A DNA stretch of 58,330 bases from Methylophaga sp. (GTDB lineage: Bacteria; Pseudomonadota; Gammaproteobacteria; Nitrosococcales; Methylophagaceae). A program made the position numbers and the translations under genes. The DNA is taken from the NCBI GenBank assembly GCA_002733715.2, contig NVWQ02000072.1:1-58330 (forward strand), read 5' to 3'. Of this stretch, positions 8,283 to 18,921 are shown one piece after another (position 1 is the first letter of the stretch; the number at the start of each line of letters is the position of its first letter). The notes beneath the pieces are model-generated. The model saw nothing but the letters and a program-made list of their open reading frames with translations. It searched no databases and was not told the DNA's origin.

Positions 8283-10112
8283 TTATTTTTTCTTGCGAGA
8301 AGCACTCTTACGTTCATGCTCAAGCAATAAACGCTTACGAATACGCAATGATTCAGGCGTGACTTCTAATAATTCATCTTCACCAATAAATTCTAGCGCT
8401 TGTTCCAAGCTCATTCTGATAGGCGGTGTTAAATTAATTGCCTCATCTGTACCAGACGCACGTACGTTAGTTAACTGTTTACCTTTAAGTGGATTGACAA
8501 CCAAGTCATTATCTCGCGAGTGAATACCGATAACCATGCCTTCATAGACATCATCGTTATGGCCGATAAACATACGACCGCGTTCTTGTAAGTTGAAGAT
8601 AGAGAAAGCTACAGCCTTACCTAGACCATTAGCAATCAATACACCATTGCTACGCTCGCCAAATTTGCCTGGCTTAACAGGTGCATAATGATCAAATACG
8701 CTAAAGATCAGACCTGTACCTTGAGTGGCTGTTAAAAATTCAGTACGGAAGCCAATTAATCCACGTGAAGGAATAATAAAGTCTAAACGAACACGACCTT
8801 TACCATCGGGCACCATATCTTGTAATTGCGCACCACGTTCACCCAACTTTTCCATTATTGAACCTTGATGCTCAGCTTCAACATCAGCCGTTACCGCTTC
8901 ATAAGGTTCTTCTTTAACGCCATCCACTTCACGAATAATTACTTCTGGACGAGATACGCCCATTTCGAAACCTTCACGGCGCATATTTTCAATCAAAACA
9001 GATAAATGCAATTCACCTCGTCCCGATACACGGAATTTATCTGGATCTGTTGGGATTTGTTCAACCTTTAATGCTACGTTATGAATCAATTCACGATCTA
9101 GACGTTCTTTAATTTGGCGCGTGGTTACAAACTTACCTTCTTGACCCGCCATTGGCGAATTATTCACTTGGAATGTCATTGTTACCGTAGGCTCGTCTAC
9201 TGATAACGGCGGTAACGCTTCAACAGCTGTTGGATCACATAATGTATCTGAGATATTAAGCGGATCTAAACCGGTGAAGGCAATAATGTCGCCCGCTTCA
9301 GCCGTTTCCACTTCTTCACGTTTTAAGCCCATAAAGCCCATTACAGTTAAGACTCGACCGTTACGTGTTTTACCTTCCGTATCAACTATTGTCACAGGTG
9401 TGTTTGTTTTAACTTTACCGCGTTCAATACGTCCAACGCCGATAACACCTACATAACTATTGTAATCTAACGATGATACTTGCATGCGGAAAGGACCTTC
9501 AGTATCAACATCAGGTGCAGATACCTTATCCACAATCATTTGGAATAATGGTGTCATATCACCATCACGGACACTGTCATCTAAGCCAGCAAAACCATTC
9601 AAACCCGAAGCATAAATCACTTCAAAATCTAATTGCTCGTCGGTAGCATCAAGGTTAGCAAATAAATCAAAGGTTTGATCTAGTACCCACGATGGACGCG
9701 CGCTTGGTTTATCAATTTTATTGATAACAACAATTGGTTTTAAACCTAAAGCTAGCGCTTTTTGCGTAACAAATCGTGTTTGAGGCATTGGGCCTTCAGA
9801 AGAATCAACCAATAGCAATACAGAATCAACCATCGATAAAACACGCTCTACTTCACCACCAAAATCGGCATGGCCCGGCGTATCTACAATATTAATATGG
9901 TAATCATTCCATTTCACGGCTGTATTTTTAGACAAGATAGTAATACCACGCTCTTTTTCAAGATCGTTTGAGTCCATTACTCGTTCTTGTAATTCTTCAT
10001 GCTCACTGAAGGTGCCTGACTGGCGTAATAGTTCGTCAACCAAAGTTGTTTTCCCATGATCGACATGAGCAATAATAGCGATGTTGCGTAATTTTCTAGT
10101 AGTAATTGTCAT
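8283..10112 (-). CDS. typA: Ribosome-associated GTPase TypA/BipA
   Basis: 609-residue translational GTPase of the EF-G superfamily that acts in 50S subunit assembly at low temperature and in stress adaptation. The G domain shows [10 protein letters not shown] (G1), the switch-I region [17 protein letters not shown] (G3) and NKIDKP (G4), all intact. Domain II, the G-like domain III/V and the BipA-specific C-terminal domain follow, ending in a lysine-rich tail SRKKK typical of the family. Length equals E. coli BipA (607). It lies 54 nt downstream of suhB and has its own terminator. Confidence 0.97.
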   Translation of the reverse strand: MTITTRKLRNIAIIAHVDHGKTTLVDELLRQSGTFSEHEELQERVMDSNDLEKERGITILSKNTAVKWNDYHINIVDTPGHADFGGEVERVLSMVDSVLLLVDSSEGPMPQTRFVTQKALALGLKPIVVINKIDKPSARPSWVLDQTFDLFANLDATDEQLDFEVIYASGLNGFAGLDDSVRDGDMTPLFQMIVDKVSAPDVDTEGPFRMQVSSLDYNSYVGVIGVGRIERGKVKTNTPVTIVDTEGKTRNGRVLTVMGFMGLKREEVETAEAGDIIAFTGLDPLNISDTLCDPTAVEALPPLSVDEPTVTMTFQVNNSPMAGQEGKFVTTRQIKERLDRELIHNVALKVEQIPTDPDKFRVSGRGELHLSVLIENMRREGFEMGVSRPEVIIREVDGVKEEPYEAVTADVEAEHQGSIMEKLGERGAQLQDMVPDGKGRVRLDFIIPSRGLIGFRTEFLTATQGTGLIFSVFDHYAPVKPGKFGERSNGVLIANGLGKAVAFSIFNLQERGRMFIGHNDDVYEGMVIGIHSRDNDLVVNPLKGKQLTNVRASGTDEAINLTPPIRMSLEQALEFIGEDELLEVTPESLRIRKRLLLEHERKSASRKKK

Positions 10113-10166
10113 TTTTTATAAGTTCTGTAATTATGAATGCTGTTCGCATATAAATTCGTAAAAAGG

Positions 10167-10964
10167 TTATTTTTTTAATTCGTCTGTTAAATGTGGCGTA
10201 ATACTATCCAAAATTTGCTGATGGAGCGGCAAATTTCCTACCACAATATTTCCGTTGTTGTAGTAATCATCACCACCTACAAAATCGCTCACTACCCCAC
10301 CCGCTTCTTCAATCAATAAGGCACCTGCCGCTAAGTCCCACTTTTCTAGACCGATTTCCCAATAACCATCTAATCGCCCTGCGGCAACATAGGCTAAATC
10401 TAAAGCAGCAGATCCTGTTCGGCGAATATCTGCTACTTGAGGGAAAACGGCATTAAATGTTTGCAAATAAGAGGCAAAATGTTGGGGGTATTTAAAAGGA
10501 AAACCAGTTGCTAATAATCCGCCCTCTAACTCTTTGCGTTTAGTCACGCGTAAACGCCGATCATTCAGTTTGGCACCGGCACCTCGACTTGCAGTAAACA
10601 GTTCATCACGCAAAGGGTCATAAATCACGCCATGTTCTATTTTCCCCTTCACCATAATGGCAATTGAGACACAGTAATGAGGAAAACCATGTAAGAAGTT
10701 TTTAGTTCCATCCAATGGGTCAATCACCCAAACCACTTCATTATCACCATGCAAACCCGACTCTTCCGCTAAAATGGCATGTTCAGGATAAGACTTTTGA
10801 ATAGCATTGATAATTTCTTGCTCTGCAAGTCTATCAACATCTGAAACAAAATCATTGCGACCCTTTGTTGTCACTTCAAGATGTTCAACGTGTTGTAACG
10901 AGCGAATAATAAGATTACCCGCACTACGTGCTGCCCGAATGGCAATATTCAGCATAGGATGCAT
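10167..10964 (-). CDS. suhB: Inositol monophosphatase family protein SuhB
   Basis: 265-residue Mg-dependent phosphatase. The opening MHPMLNIAIRAARSAGNLI is nearly the same as E. coli SuhB. Metal-binding motifs are intact: the ILAEESG glutamate near residue 68, WVIDPLDGTKNF near residues 84-95, and the C-terminal WDLAAGALLIEEAGG. SuhB hydrolyses inositol-1-phosphate in vitro and in E. coli also joins the rRNA antitermination complex. It is on the same strand as typA with a 54-nt gap. Which role dominates here cannot be told from sequence. Confidence 0.93.
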   Translation of the reverse strand: MHPMLNIAIRAARSAGNLIIRSLQHVEHLEVTTKGRNDFVSDVDRLAEQEIINAIQKSYPEHAILAEESGLHGDNEVVWVIDPLDGTKNFLHGFPHYCVSIAIMVKGKIEHGVIYDPLRDELFTASRGAGAKLNDRRLRVTKRKELEGGLLATGFPFKYPQHFASYLQTFNAVFPQVADIRRTGSAALDLAYVAAGRLDGYWEIGLEKWDLAAGALLIEEAGGVVSDFVGGDDYYNNGNIVVGNLPLHQQILDSITPHLTDELKK

Positions 10965-11272
10965 AGACTAATTTTTCCAGAGCAATGTAAAAGCCCTATT
11001 TACAAAGGCTTCTATTAAATTAATTCTTTATTACGGCCTAAGCAGTCAGAATTAAAGGTTATATAAGAAGCCGAGTATTATAACAAATTTTCCCATCTAG
11101 TCCCAAACAACTTAACAGTCATGTTCAATCGTTAATCTACAGGCATGCAGTATCTTGTTTAAGTATAGTGTTGGACAGCATAATTAATTCCTGATAGCCT
11201 CACTCTGTATGTTGCTTTTGGCAATATCATTGAACCTTAAAAATTCAACACAATAACTTCATGGAGAATGAA
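10965..11272. other. 308-bp divergent intergenic region, no gene seen
   Basis: This gap separates suhB (leftward) from the OprI-like lipoprotein gene (rightward). It must hold promoters for both. I found no ORF, tRNA or strong terminator; a short AAGCC/GGCTT inverted repeat sits at about 10990-11015. A good Shine-Dalgarno GGAG lies 6 nt before the ATG at 11273, which decides the lipoprotein start. No -10/-35 pair is convincing by eye. Confidence 0.6.
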
Positions 11273-11578
11273 ATGAAATCATTAACAAAATTAGCTGCCG
11301 TTATTCTACCTTTAACACTGATGACCGCATGTGCAAACACAAATATGGCTGAAATGACGGCCCTTAAAGCATCTGTAGAGTCTGCTCAATCAGCAGCAGA
11401 TACTGCATTATCTGCTGCAAAATCAGCTCAAAGCTCTGCTGACACAGCACTTCGCACTGCTAACGATGCCGAAGCTACTGCAAACTCGGCTCGAAGTACT
11501 GCTGACTCAGCTCAAAGTTCTGTTGATGAATGTTGCGCAAAAATTGATCGTATGTTCGAAAAAGCAATGAGCAAATAA
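11273..11578 (+). CDS. OprI/Lpp-like alanine-zipper outer-membrane lipoprotein
   Basis: About 101 residues. A signal peptide ends in a lipobox, LMTAC, so the mature protein would start at a lipidated Cys near residue 19. The mature part is a long coiled coil in which Ala and Ser recur with heptad spacing (SAADTALSAAKSAQSSADTA), the alanine-zipper pattern of Pseudomonas OprI. The end, KIDRMFEKAMSK, matches the OprI C terminus, which carries the terminal Lys used for peptidoglycan attachment in Lpp. The ATG at 11273 is preferred over one 12 nt upstream because GGAG precedes it at ideal distance. Two adjacent Cys near the end are unusual. Possibly linked to peptidoglycan by the neighbouring L,D-transpeptidase (inference). 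Confidence 0.8.
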   Translation: MKSLTKLAAVILPLTLMTACANTNMAEMTALKASVESAQSAADTALSAAKSAQSSADTALRTANDAEATANSARSTADSAQSSVDECCAKIDRMFEKAMSK

Positions 11579-11595
11579 GAAATTTGCACTTAAAC

Positions 11596-11621
11596 AGCCG
11601 GGACTTGTTCCCGGCTTTTTT
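11596..11621 (+). terminator. Rho-independent terminator of the lipoprotein gene
   Basis: A perfect 7-bp G+C-rich stem (AGCCGGG with CCCGGCT, 7-nt loop) followed by a run of T lies 17 nt past the lipoprotein stop codon. Strong termination suits a small, highly expressed lipoprotein. Confidence 0.92.
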
Positions 11622-11628
11622 ATGCCTG

Positions 11629-12783
11629 TTATAAGGCATCACTTGACACGAGAGTGACCCAAACCGATATACCTGCCAATCGCGAGACTTCTTTTTTCAT
11701 TTGATTAGCTTGCTCCTGGCTATCAAATGGCCCAATTAACACCTCACCTTCCGCAGCATCTTGCAATGGCCAGAAATCCACATTAAGACTCACTAATGCA
11801 TGTGCCAATTTTGTTTTAGCATCTCGTGTTAAACCAGAATGAACAAACCATACCTCTTCAACAACATCTAGAACAGTTTGATTTACTGGGCGCACAATAC
11901 CATCGTGATTACGGACTATAGCCTCAGCAAAGGGCCAATCGTCATCTGCTAAAATTTTATCTTGTGCCTTTAATATGGCAGAAACCATTGGCGTCATATT
12001 GTTACCGTCTCGCACATCCATATCATTTTGTATCGCATGTGCTTCGAGATAAAGCTTATTTTCATGCAATGCTGCTTTATAAGGTTGATATAAAATTTCT
12101 ACAGGCGTGTTCACTGAAACTATTCCAAATAAATGTTCAATATCTTCAGGAAATAGACGAATACATCCATGGCTCACTCGCATCCCCACACCAAAAGGTC
12201 TATTTGTTCCGTGTAATAAATACCCCGGGATACCTAATCTCATAGCATAAGCACCCAGGGGGTTATCTGGCCCTGCTGGTACTACTTTTGGTAGCGGATC
12301 ACCTTTTGCTAAATGTTCCGCTAATATCGATGCCGGTGGTGTCCAAGTAGGATCTTTCTTTTTTTGAATGATTCGCGTCTTGCCAAGTGGTGTTGTCCAA
12401 CCTTCACGCCCTATTCCTAATGGATGGGTTATCACTTGCTGACGCTGACCTTTTTGTGGTTTTGGGTAATAATACAACCGCATCTCAGCTAAGTTAATCA
12501 CAATGCCTTTATGGGGTGCATCAGGTAAAATAAATTGGTTTGGAACAAGTACCCGCTTATTACCACCAGGTATCCAAGGATCTAAGTCTGGATTTGCATC
12601 CACTATTTCGCTATAGCCAATATCAAACCGGCGCGCAATATCAAGCAGCGTATCTTCTTTGTGGCTGATAACGATTAGGTTGTGACCCACTACACGCGTT
12701 GTATCATCAGCCAAATAAAATGTCGTTGCATTTGCAGATAAAAACCAGAAACCACTAATAATACTTGCTAAAAAACGAATCAT
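11629..12783 (-). CDS. Periplasmic L,D-transpeptidase (ErfK/YbiS/YcfS type) with LysM
   Basis: 384-residue exported enzyme. Signal peptide (residues 1-19, ending SANAT), a LysM-like segment near residues 33-80 (DTLLDIARRFDIGYSEIVDANP), then a YkuD catalytic domain near residues 92-235 with HGTNRPFGVGMRVSHGCIR containing the catalytic Cys of the SHGC motif. The last 60 residues (EVLIGPFDSQEQANQMKK) resemble a SPOR peptidoglycan-binding repeat, which is not usual for this class. Such enzymes attach Lpp-type lipoproteins to meso-diaminopimelate or make 3-3 cross-links. Being convergent with an OprI-like lipoprotein gene fits the attachment role, but this is inference. Confidence 0.88.
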   Translation of the reverse strand: MIRFLASIISGFWFLSANATTFYLADDTTRVVGHNLIVISHKEDTLLDIARRFDIGYSEIVDANPDLDPWIPGGNKRVLVPNQFILPDAPHKGIVINLAEMRLYYYPKPQKGQRQQVITHPLGIGREGWTTPLGKTRIIQKKKDPTWTPPASILAEHLAKGDPLPKVVPAGPDNPLGAYAMRLGIPGYLLHGTNRPFGVGMRVSHGCIRLFPEDIEHLFGIVSVNTPVEILYQPYKAALHENKLYLEAHAIQNDMDVRDGNNMTPMVSAILKAQDKILADDDWPFAEAIVRNHDGIVRPVNQTVLDVVEEVWFVHSGLTRDAKTKLAHALVSLNVDFWPLQDAAEGEVLIGPFDSQEQANQMKKEVSRLAGISVWVTLVSSDAL

Positions 12784-12909
12784 CCTTCTCCTATATTTAG
12801 TAGATTTACTACTATATTGGTATTATTCAAATATTTAATCGAGAATTTTATCATATCAACAATAAAATCTATTTTGCCATCTAATCACAGCTAGCGTAAC
12901 CTACCTGCC

Positions 12910-13695
12910 ATGAAAATATATTATTTACTTCTTACCCTTAGTTTTTCTTTTCTTTCGGGCTGCTCTTTTTTCTCAGAAAAAGAAGAGGTTGTCGCTGAAA
13001 GAAGTTGGACCGTAGAGCGCGTCTATTCAGAAGCTAAGGCAGCACTTAATGCTGGCGACTATACTACTGCATTGCAATATTATAGTCAGCTGGAAGCACG
13101 TTTTCCTTTCGGTAGTTATGCGCAACAGTCACTTCTAGAGTCAGCCTACGCCCATTATAAGGGTGATGATCCTGAAGCTGCAATCGCGACACTTGATCGT
13201 TTTATGCGCGTATATCCACTGAACCCTAATATGGATTATGCCTTTTACTTACGCGGTTTAATTAACTTCAATCGCGACATTGGTTTATTTGAAAAATATA
13301 TCCCTCGTGATGAATCACAGCGCGACCCCGGTTCTGCTCGATTTGCACTCAAAGACTTTACCACTTTGGTTAATCGTTTTCCCAAAAGCCTCTACAGTGA
13401 AGATGCCGCCCAGCGTATTGTCTACTTACGTAACCGTTTAGCCCGACACGAAATTAATGTTGCAGACTATTATATGCGTCGTGGATCGTATATTGCTGCC
13501 GCTAACAGAGGAAAATATGTGATTGAAAATTATCCTCGCACACCTGCAATGCCTGACGCATTAGTTGTTATGGCAAAAGCATACAAGATCCTTGGCTTAA
13601 ATGACTTATCTGATGATGCACTTCGAGTGTTAAAGTTAAACTATCCCGGCCACCCTGGTGTTGCAGAAGTACACCAAACAAAGATAGTGAAATAG
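12910..13695 (+). CDS. bamD: Outer-membrane assembly lipoprotein BamD
   Basis: 261-residue lipoprotein of the BAM complex that inserts beta-barrel proteins into the outer membrane. The signal peptide ends in FLSGC, with the lipidated Cys at about residue 18. Five TPR-like repeats follow: YSEAKAALNAGDYTTALQYY, the conserved RFPFGSYAQQSLLESAYAHY, YPLNPNMDYAFYLRGL, the FALKDFTTLVNRFPKS helix, and IENYPRTPAMPDALVVM. Slightly longer than E. coli BamD (245). Monocistronic, divergent from the L,D-transpeptidase and convergent with glnB. The 126-bp divergent region contains a perfect TAGTAG/CTACTA inverted repeat at 12798-12814 of unknown role. Confidence 0.95.
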   Translation: MKIYYLLLTLSFSFLSGCSFFSEKEEVVAERSWTVERVYSEAKAALNAGDYTTALQYYSQLEARFPFGSYAQQSLLESAYAHYKGDDPEAAIATLDRFMRVYPLNPNMDYAFYLRGLINFNRDIGLFEKYIPRDESQRDPGSARFALKDFTTLVNRFPKSLYSEDAAQRIVYLRNRLARHEINVADYYMRRGSYIAAANRGKYVIENYPRTPAMPDALVVMAKAYKILGLNDLSDDALRVLKLNYPGHPGVAEVHQTKIVK

Positions 13696-13742
13696 TACAA
13701 CAATAGTCAGCCCGTATATAGCTGTCTATTCATTGTTAATAT

Positions 13743-14084
<342 letters not shown>

Positions 14085-14090
14085 TTATCC

Positions 14091-15734
14091 CTATTCTATT
14101 ATTGCTTTAACCGTGTAGCCCGATGTTATTGGATAACGCCTATCTCGACCAAATGCACGATCTGTAATGCGTATTCCTGGCGGCGCTTGGCGGCGTTTAT
14201 ATTCATTACGATCCACCATGCTAATTATTTTTGCAACTAACTCAGCATCATTACCTGCTGCCACCAAATCTTCAAAACACCAATCTTCAGATATATATCG
14301 TTCTAATATTTCATCAAGGATATCATAAGCAGGCAAACTATCTTGATCAAGTTGATCCGGGGCTAGTTCTGCGGATGGCGGCCGCGTGATAATTCGAGGA
14401 GGAATTATCTCTATTATTTTATTACGATAGTCTGCTAATTGATAGACTAAGGTTTTGTATACATCCTTAAGCGGTGAAAAGCCTCCCGCCATATCGCCAT
14501 ATAATGTGGAATATCCTACTGCCATTTCACTTTTATTTCCTGTAGAAAGCACCATTGCACCGCTTTTGTTTGAAATAGCCATCAAGATCACGCCACGAAT
14601 ACGCGCTTGAATATTCTCTTCGGTACTGTCAACAGGCTTACCTTCAAACGGATCTGACAACACATCAATAAAGTGTTCAAATAAAGAGTCTATGGCAATG
14701 ACACTGTGTTCAACACCTAAGCGCTTGGCCATATCATTTGCATCATCAAGACTTATTTGTGCCGTGTATCGTGAAGGCATCATGATTGTTTTTACTTTTT
14801 CAGCTCCCAATGCATCAACAGCTAATGCTAAGGTCAATGCCGAATCAATGCCACCCGACAAACCAAGAATGACACTAGAGAAATGGTTTTTATTTACGTA
14901 GTCACGCAAGCCACACACTAATGCTTGATAAACCATTTCCAAATCACCTTGCGGTGCTGCCATATCACCTTGTAGAGACAAAATCTGACTTGATTCTCGG
15001 TGTATTTTAATAGGAAATAGCCCTGCTTGCCATTTAGGTGCATGCGCAACTTTCTCACCATTGGCATCCAATGCAAACGAGCCGCCATCAAACACCAATT
15101 CATCTTGCCCTCCTACTTGATTAACATAGACAATAGGCAATCCGGTCTCGCCAACGCGTTGTTGTAACTCTGTTTCTCGCAGCTGCCATTTTCCTTGCCG
15201 GAAAGGCGATGCATTAAGGTTAAGGAGAACTTCTGCCCCAGCTTCGGCTGATTGGGCTGCTGGTGCTGTGAACCAAATATCTTCACAAATGGTAATGCCA
15301 AATTTAACATTTTTATATTCCACTACACAGGGTTCTACCCCTTCTATAAAGTAACGTTTTTCATCGAACACACTGTAATTAGGGAGAATCTGCTTGTAAT
15401 AGGTAGCCAAACATTGACCATCAGCAATTAAAGAGGCTGCATTATATAATTCTTTTCCAGCTGTACCCGCCGGATGACCAACAAGTACGGCAACTGAATT
15501 GATTTTCTTTTTTAGTTTTTTTAAGCCTTTATTTACACGCTTAATTAATCCAGGCCTGAGTAACAAATCTTCTGGCGGATAGCCCGTTAATGTCAATTCA
15601 GGAAAAACGATTAAATCAGCATTAAATTCAATTTTTGCTTGCTCGGCCGCTTTAATAATTTTTCTCACATTACCGGCCACATCACCCACTATTGGGTTTA
15701 TTTGTCCCATAATAAGGCAAAAATTATTAGCCAT
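14091..15734 (-). CDS. nadE: Glutamine-dependent NAD+ synthetase
   Basis: 547-residue two-domain enzyme. The N-terminal nitrilase-type glutaminase (residues 1-250) holds the Glu-Lys-Cys triad in FPELTLTGYPPEDL (about residue 45), the YYKQILPNYSVFDEKRYF lysine (about residue 112) and FGITICEDIWF (about residue 148). The C-terminal synthetase has the PP-loop LGLSGGIDSALTLALAVDALG (about residue 290) and STGNKSEMAVGYSTLYGDMAGGF. It converts nicotinate adenine dinucleotide, ATP and glutamine to NAD+. It is 3 nt downstream of sucD and 9 nt upstream of glnB in one operon. With nadB earlier in the window, the organism appears to make NAD de novo. Confidence 0.96.
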   Translation of the reverse strand: MANNFCLIMGQINPIVGDVAGNVRKIIKAAEQAKIEFNADLIVFPELTLTGYPPEDLLLRPGLIKRVNKGLKKLKKKINSVAVLVGHPAGTAGKELYNAASLIADGQCLATYYKQILPNYSVFDEKRYFIEGVEPCVVEYKNVKFGITICEDIWFTAPAAQSAEAGAEVLLNLNASPFRQGKWQLRETELQQRVGETGLPIVYVNQVGGQDELVFDGGSFALDANGEKVAHAPKWQAGLFPIKIHRESSQILSLQGDMAAPQGDLEMVYQALVCGLRDYVNKNHFSSVILGLSGGIDSALTLALAVDALGAEKVKTIMMPSRYTAQISLDDANDMAKRLGVEHSVIAIDSLFEHFIDVLSDPFEGKPVDSTEENIQARIRGVILMAISNKSGAMVLSTGNKSEMAVGYSTLYGDMAGGFSPLKDVYKTLVYQLADYRNKIIEIIPPRIITRPPSAELAPDQLDQDSLPAYDILDEILERYISEDWCFEDLVAAGNDAELVAKIISMVDRNEYKRRQAPPGIRITDRAFGRDRRYPITSGYTVKAIIE

Positions 15735-15737
15735 TAG

Positions 15738-16610
15738 CTATAAGTCCATCGCTTCAAGAATTCGATCGCCCATTTCGGCAGGTGATCGGGCGATATGCAC
15801 CCCAGCATCAGCTAAAGCGGCTAATTTTGCTTCAGCTGTACCTTGTCCACCACTGATAATGGCACCTGCATGCCCCATTCTCTTCCCTTTTGGTGCGGTT
15901 AATCCAGCAATATAGGCGACAACAGGTTTACTGACATGGTTGCGAATATACTCAGCAGCATCTTCTTCAGCTTGCCCGCCAATTTCGCCGACCATCACAA
16001 TACCTTCTGTCTGCGGATCATTTTCAAACATTTCTAAACAATCAATAAAGTTCATACCGTGAATTGGATCGCCGCCAATACCCACACAAGTACTTTGCCC
16101 CAAGCCATTAAGTGTTGTTTGATGAACCGCTTCATAAGTGAGCGTGCCTGATCGCGACACAATACCAATCTTGCCTGGCAAATGAATTGAGCCAGGCATG
16201 ATGCCCATTTTACACTCACCTGGTGTAATAATTCCAGGACAGTTAGGTCCGATCAAATAGGAGTCAGAATGCTTTAAAGCATGCTTTACTCGCAGCATAT
16301 CTTGTACAGGAATACCCTCCGTAATGCAGGCGATCACCTTGATTCCGGCATCAGCTGCCTCAAGGATAGCATCTGCTGCAAAGGCGGCTGGCACATAAAT
16401 CATGGTCGCATTAGCGCCTGTTTCTTCCACCGCATAATGAACGGTATTAAAAACGGGTAAGTCTAGATGTAATTGCCCCCCTTTACCCGGTGTAACCCCA
16501 CCAACAAAATGGGTGCCATAAGCAATTGCTTGTTCCGAATGAAACGTGCCTTGCTTGCCGGTAAAACCCTGACAGATAACACGTGTTTTTTTGTTCACTA
16601 AAATACTCAT
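15738..16610 (-). CDS. sucD: Succinyl-CoA synthetase alpha subunit
   Basis: 290 residues. The CoA-binding Rossmann domain starts [20 protein letters not shown] and has GGVTPGKGG. The ligase domain contains [21 protein letters not shown] and [13 protein letters not shown], and the phosphorylated active-site His lies in [15 protein letters not shown] near residue 246. It couples succinyl-CoA hydrolysis to nucleotide triphosphate synthesis in the TCA cycle. The start overlaps the sucC stop by 4 nt. Malate thiokinase (mtkB) of serine-cycle methylotrophs is homologous, but the motif wording is SucD-like and no serine-cycle gene is adjacent. Confidence 0.94.
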   Translation of the reverse strand: MSILVNKKTRVICQGFTGKQGTFHSEQAIAYGTHFVGGVTPGKGGQLHLDLPVFNTVHYAVEETGANATMIYVPAAFAADAILEAADAGIKVIACITEGIPVQDMLRVKHALKHSDSYLIGPNCPGIITPGECKMGIMPGSIHLPGKIGIVSRSGTLTYEAVHQTTLNGLGQSTCVGIGGDPIHGMNFIDCLEMFENDPQTEGIVMVGEIGGQAEEDAAEYIRNHVSKPVVAYIAGLTAPKGKRMGHAGAIISGGQGTAEAKLAALADAGVHIARSPAEMGDRILEAMDL

Positions 16611-17779
16611 AGCGAACCCTTCTTAGCCGCTAACACTGCTTTTTTAGCAGCATCGGTTAAGTCTTGGGCCGCATATAAGTTCATGCCGCTTTCTTCTAAT
16701 AATTCTCGCCCTCTTTGCGCATTAGTTCCTTCTAAGCGTACAATTACAGGCAGTGATAAGCCAACATCTTTTGCTGCTTGAATAATGCCTTCAGCAATTA
16801 AATCACAGCGCACGATTCCACCAAAAATATTAACTAAAATAGATTTTACTTTTTTATCAGAGAGTATTAATTTAAAAGCTTCAGCTACGCGATCTGGCGT
16901 GGTACCGCCACCTACATCTAAAAAGTTAGCTGGTTGACCACCTTGGCTTTGAATTAAATCCATTGTCGCCATAGCAAGGCCTGCACCATTAACCATGCAA
17001 GCTACTTCACCATCAAGTGAAATATAATTCAAGCCATATTGCTGCGCCACCACTTCTGCTTCATCTTCTTGCGCAGGATCAAACATGGCTGATAGTTCGG
17101 CATGCCTAAATAGCGCATTATCATCTAAATTCAATTTTGCATCGACTGCGATTAACTCATTTTCGTCTGTTACCACTAAAGGATTTATTTCAACCAAGCT
17201 GGCATCATTTTCAGTAAACAAACGATACAAACCTTGCATCACGCTTTCTAATTGCTTAAATGCACTCCCTGTTAAGCCAAGGAAAAATCCTACACGCCGG
17301 CATTGATATGATTTTAACCCGACGACAGGATCAACATATACATTAAGAATTTCTTCAGGTGTATCTTGCGCCACGGCTTCAATATCCATACCACCTTGCG
17401 CTGAAACCATAAATACAACTTGCTGGCTAACACGATCAACTAATACCGCTAAATAGAGTTCTCGTTGAATATCGGTAGGTTGCTCAACTAATATTTGATT
17501 AATCGGCAAACCTTCTGCTGTGGTTTGGTGTGTTACAAGACGCTTACCTAATAAATCATAGGCCTCATTTTCAACGTCATCTAATGTATCAACTACTTTT
17601 ACGCCGCCCGCTTTACCTCGACCACCCGCATGCACTTGCGCCTTTACTACCCAACGCGTTCCACCCAATTGTTCTGCAGCCTGTCTAGCTTGTGAACCAC
17701 TAGTGACCACCTGACCTTGCGGTGTAGGTATGTCGTAGCGATTAAAAAGCTGTTTTGCCTGAAATTCGTGCAAATTCAT
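16607..17779 (-). CDS. sucC: Succinyl-CoA synthetase beta subunit
   Basis: 390 residues, ATP-grasp subunit that binds nucleotide and succinate. Conserved elements include [20 protein letters not shown] at the start, [17 protein letters not shown] near residue 46, the Mg site [21 protein letters not shown] near residue 197, the succinate loop [10 protein letters not shown] and the [19 protein letters not shown] run. First gene of the sucC-sucD-nadE-glnB operon, away from sucAB, which is not in the window. A 52-bp near-perfect palindrome occupies its upstream region. Confidence 0.95.
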   Translation of the reverse strand: MNLHEFQAKQLFNRYDIPTPQGQVVTSGSQARQAAEQLGGTRWVVKAQVHAGGRGKAGGVKVVDTLDDVENEAYDLLGKRLVTHQTTAEGLPINQILVEQPTDIQRELYLAVLVDRVSQQVVFMVSAQGGMDIEAVAQDTPEEILNVYVDPVVGLKSYQCRRVGFFLGLTGSAFKQLESVMQGLYRLFTENDASLVEINPLVVTDENELIAVDAKLNLDDNALFRHAELSAMFDPAQEDEAEVVAQQYGLNYISLDGEVACMVNGAGLAMATMDLIQSQGGQPANFLDVGGGTTPDRVAEAFKLILSDKKVKSILVNIFGGIVRCDLIAEGIIQAAKDVGLSLPVIVRLEGTNAQRGRELLEESGMNLYAAQDLTDAAKKAVLAAKKGSL

Positions 17780-17807
17780 TGTATTTTATGCCTTAAAGTT
17801 ATGCTTT

Positions 17808-17859
17808 AGAGACCTTTGTATAAATATGGGTGATTAGCAATATTTATGCAAAGGTCTCT
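17808..17859. repeat. 52-bp palindrome upstream of sucC
   Basis: Arms of 20 nt (17808-17827 and 17840-17859) pair at 19 of 20 positions around a 12-nt loop; the one mismatch could pair as G-U in RNA. The outer ends read AGAGACCTTTG and CAAAGGTCTCT. It lies between the divergent sucC and pip genes, 29 nt before the sucC ATG. It could be a miniature element whose ends resemble insertion-sequence termini, a transcript hairpin, or a binding site. No second copy was seen in the window. Confidence 0.7.
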
Positions 17860-17922
17860 TTTAGTGTATATTTTCTCGCAATAACACCATAATTTCCATT
17901 ATTGTTTTAACCTGAAGTTTAA

Positions 17923-18921
17923 ATGAGTCTAAATATGTTTTCATTATATCCTGATATAGAGCCATACCAAACACATCAAATTTCGATGGAAACATTGGAA
18001 AATGGGCAACATCATCAAATTTATATTGAAGAATGTGGCAACCCAAATGGACTTCCCATTATTTTTTTGCATGGTGGGCCTGGGTCTGGCTGCCGCACAC
18101 AGCATCGCCGTTATTTCGATCCTGACACCTACCGTATTATTTTATTTGATCAACGAGGCTGTGGACGCTCATTACCCCATGGTGAATTAGAAAATAATAC
18201 TACTCAATTTTTAATTAACGATATGGAGACTATTCGTCACTCATTGAAGATCGAACGTTGGCTAATTTTTGGGGGATCATGGGGTGCAACATTGGCTTTA
18301 TGTTATGCGCAACAACATCCTAATAATATACTTGCGATGATTCTAAGAGGCGTATTTCTTGGCCGTCAGCAAGACATTGATTGGGTCTATGCCGAGGGAG
18401 GCGCGTCAAGATTATTTCCTGATGCATGGCAAAGTTTAGTTCAACATTTGCCCGAATCAGATCAACAAGCACCATTAAAAGCCTACTATCAACAATTAAC
18501 GGCTGTTGATGAACTGCACCAAATGGCTGCGGCAAAATTATTACAAGCATGGGAAGGCGCAATTGTCACCCTACGCGATCATGAATATAAACCCGACCCT
18601 TCGCAGGAGATTGGCCCTTTAGCGCATTCCCGCATCCAGTTGCACTTTGCACTCAATGCCTGTTTTATTGCTGACAATCCCATCCTAACTAATATCGACC
18701 GTATCCGATCTATACCTACTATGATTATCCATGGCCGTTATGACATCGTATGTCCGATGCAGCAATCATGGCAGCTATATCAATCATGGCCAGAGGCTGA
18801 ACTGAAAATTATACCAATGGCTGGACATGCCGCAGGCGAACCCGCACTCATCAATGCTTTAGTAAAAGCAACACGCACCATGGCCAATCGATTTGAGCCT
18901 AATAATACATCACGAGCATGA
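17923..18921 (+). CDS. pip: Proline iminopeptidase
   Basis: 332-residue alpha/beta hydrolase of peptidase family S33 that releases N-terminal proline from peptides. The oxyanion motif LHGGPGSGC (about residue 49), DQRGCGRS (about residue 85), the nucleophile elbow [14 protein letters not shown] (Ser near residue 120), the acid in HGRYDIVCP and the catalytic His in GHAAGEP are all present. The N-terminal [10 protein letters not shown] and the [10 protein letters not shown] strand are typical of bacterial Pip. An ATG 4 codons downstream is an alternative start. The stop overlaps the dtd start by 4 nt (ATGA). Confidence 0.94.
   Translation: MSLNMFSLYPDIEPYQTHQISMETLENGQHHQIYIEECGNPNGLPIIFLHGGPGSGCRTQHRRYFDPDTYRIILFDQRGCGRSLPHGELENNTTQFLINDMETIRHSLKIERWLIFGGSWGATLALCYAQQHPNNILAMILRGVFLGRQQDIDWVYAEGGASRLFPDAWQSLVQHLPESDQQAPLKAYYQQLTAVDELHQMAAAKLLQAWEGAIVTLRDHEYKPDPSQEIGPLAHSRIQLHFALNACFIADNPILTNIDRIRSIPTMIIHGRYDIVCPMQQSWQLYQSWPEAELKIIPMAGHAAGEPALINALVKATRTMANRFEPNNTSRA

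Noticed and set aside
10965-11272. tRNA or small RNA gene in the suhB-lipoprotein gap
   Set aside because: No cloverleaf, no T-loop consensus and no terminator-bounded transcript could be seen.
15738-17779. Malate thiokinase (mtkAB) instead of sucCD
   Set aside because: Motif wording is that of succinyl-CoA synthetase and no serine-cycle genes are adjacent.
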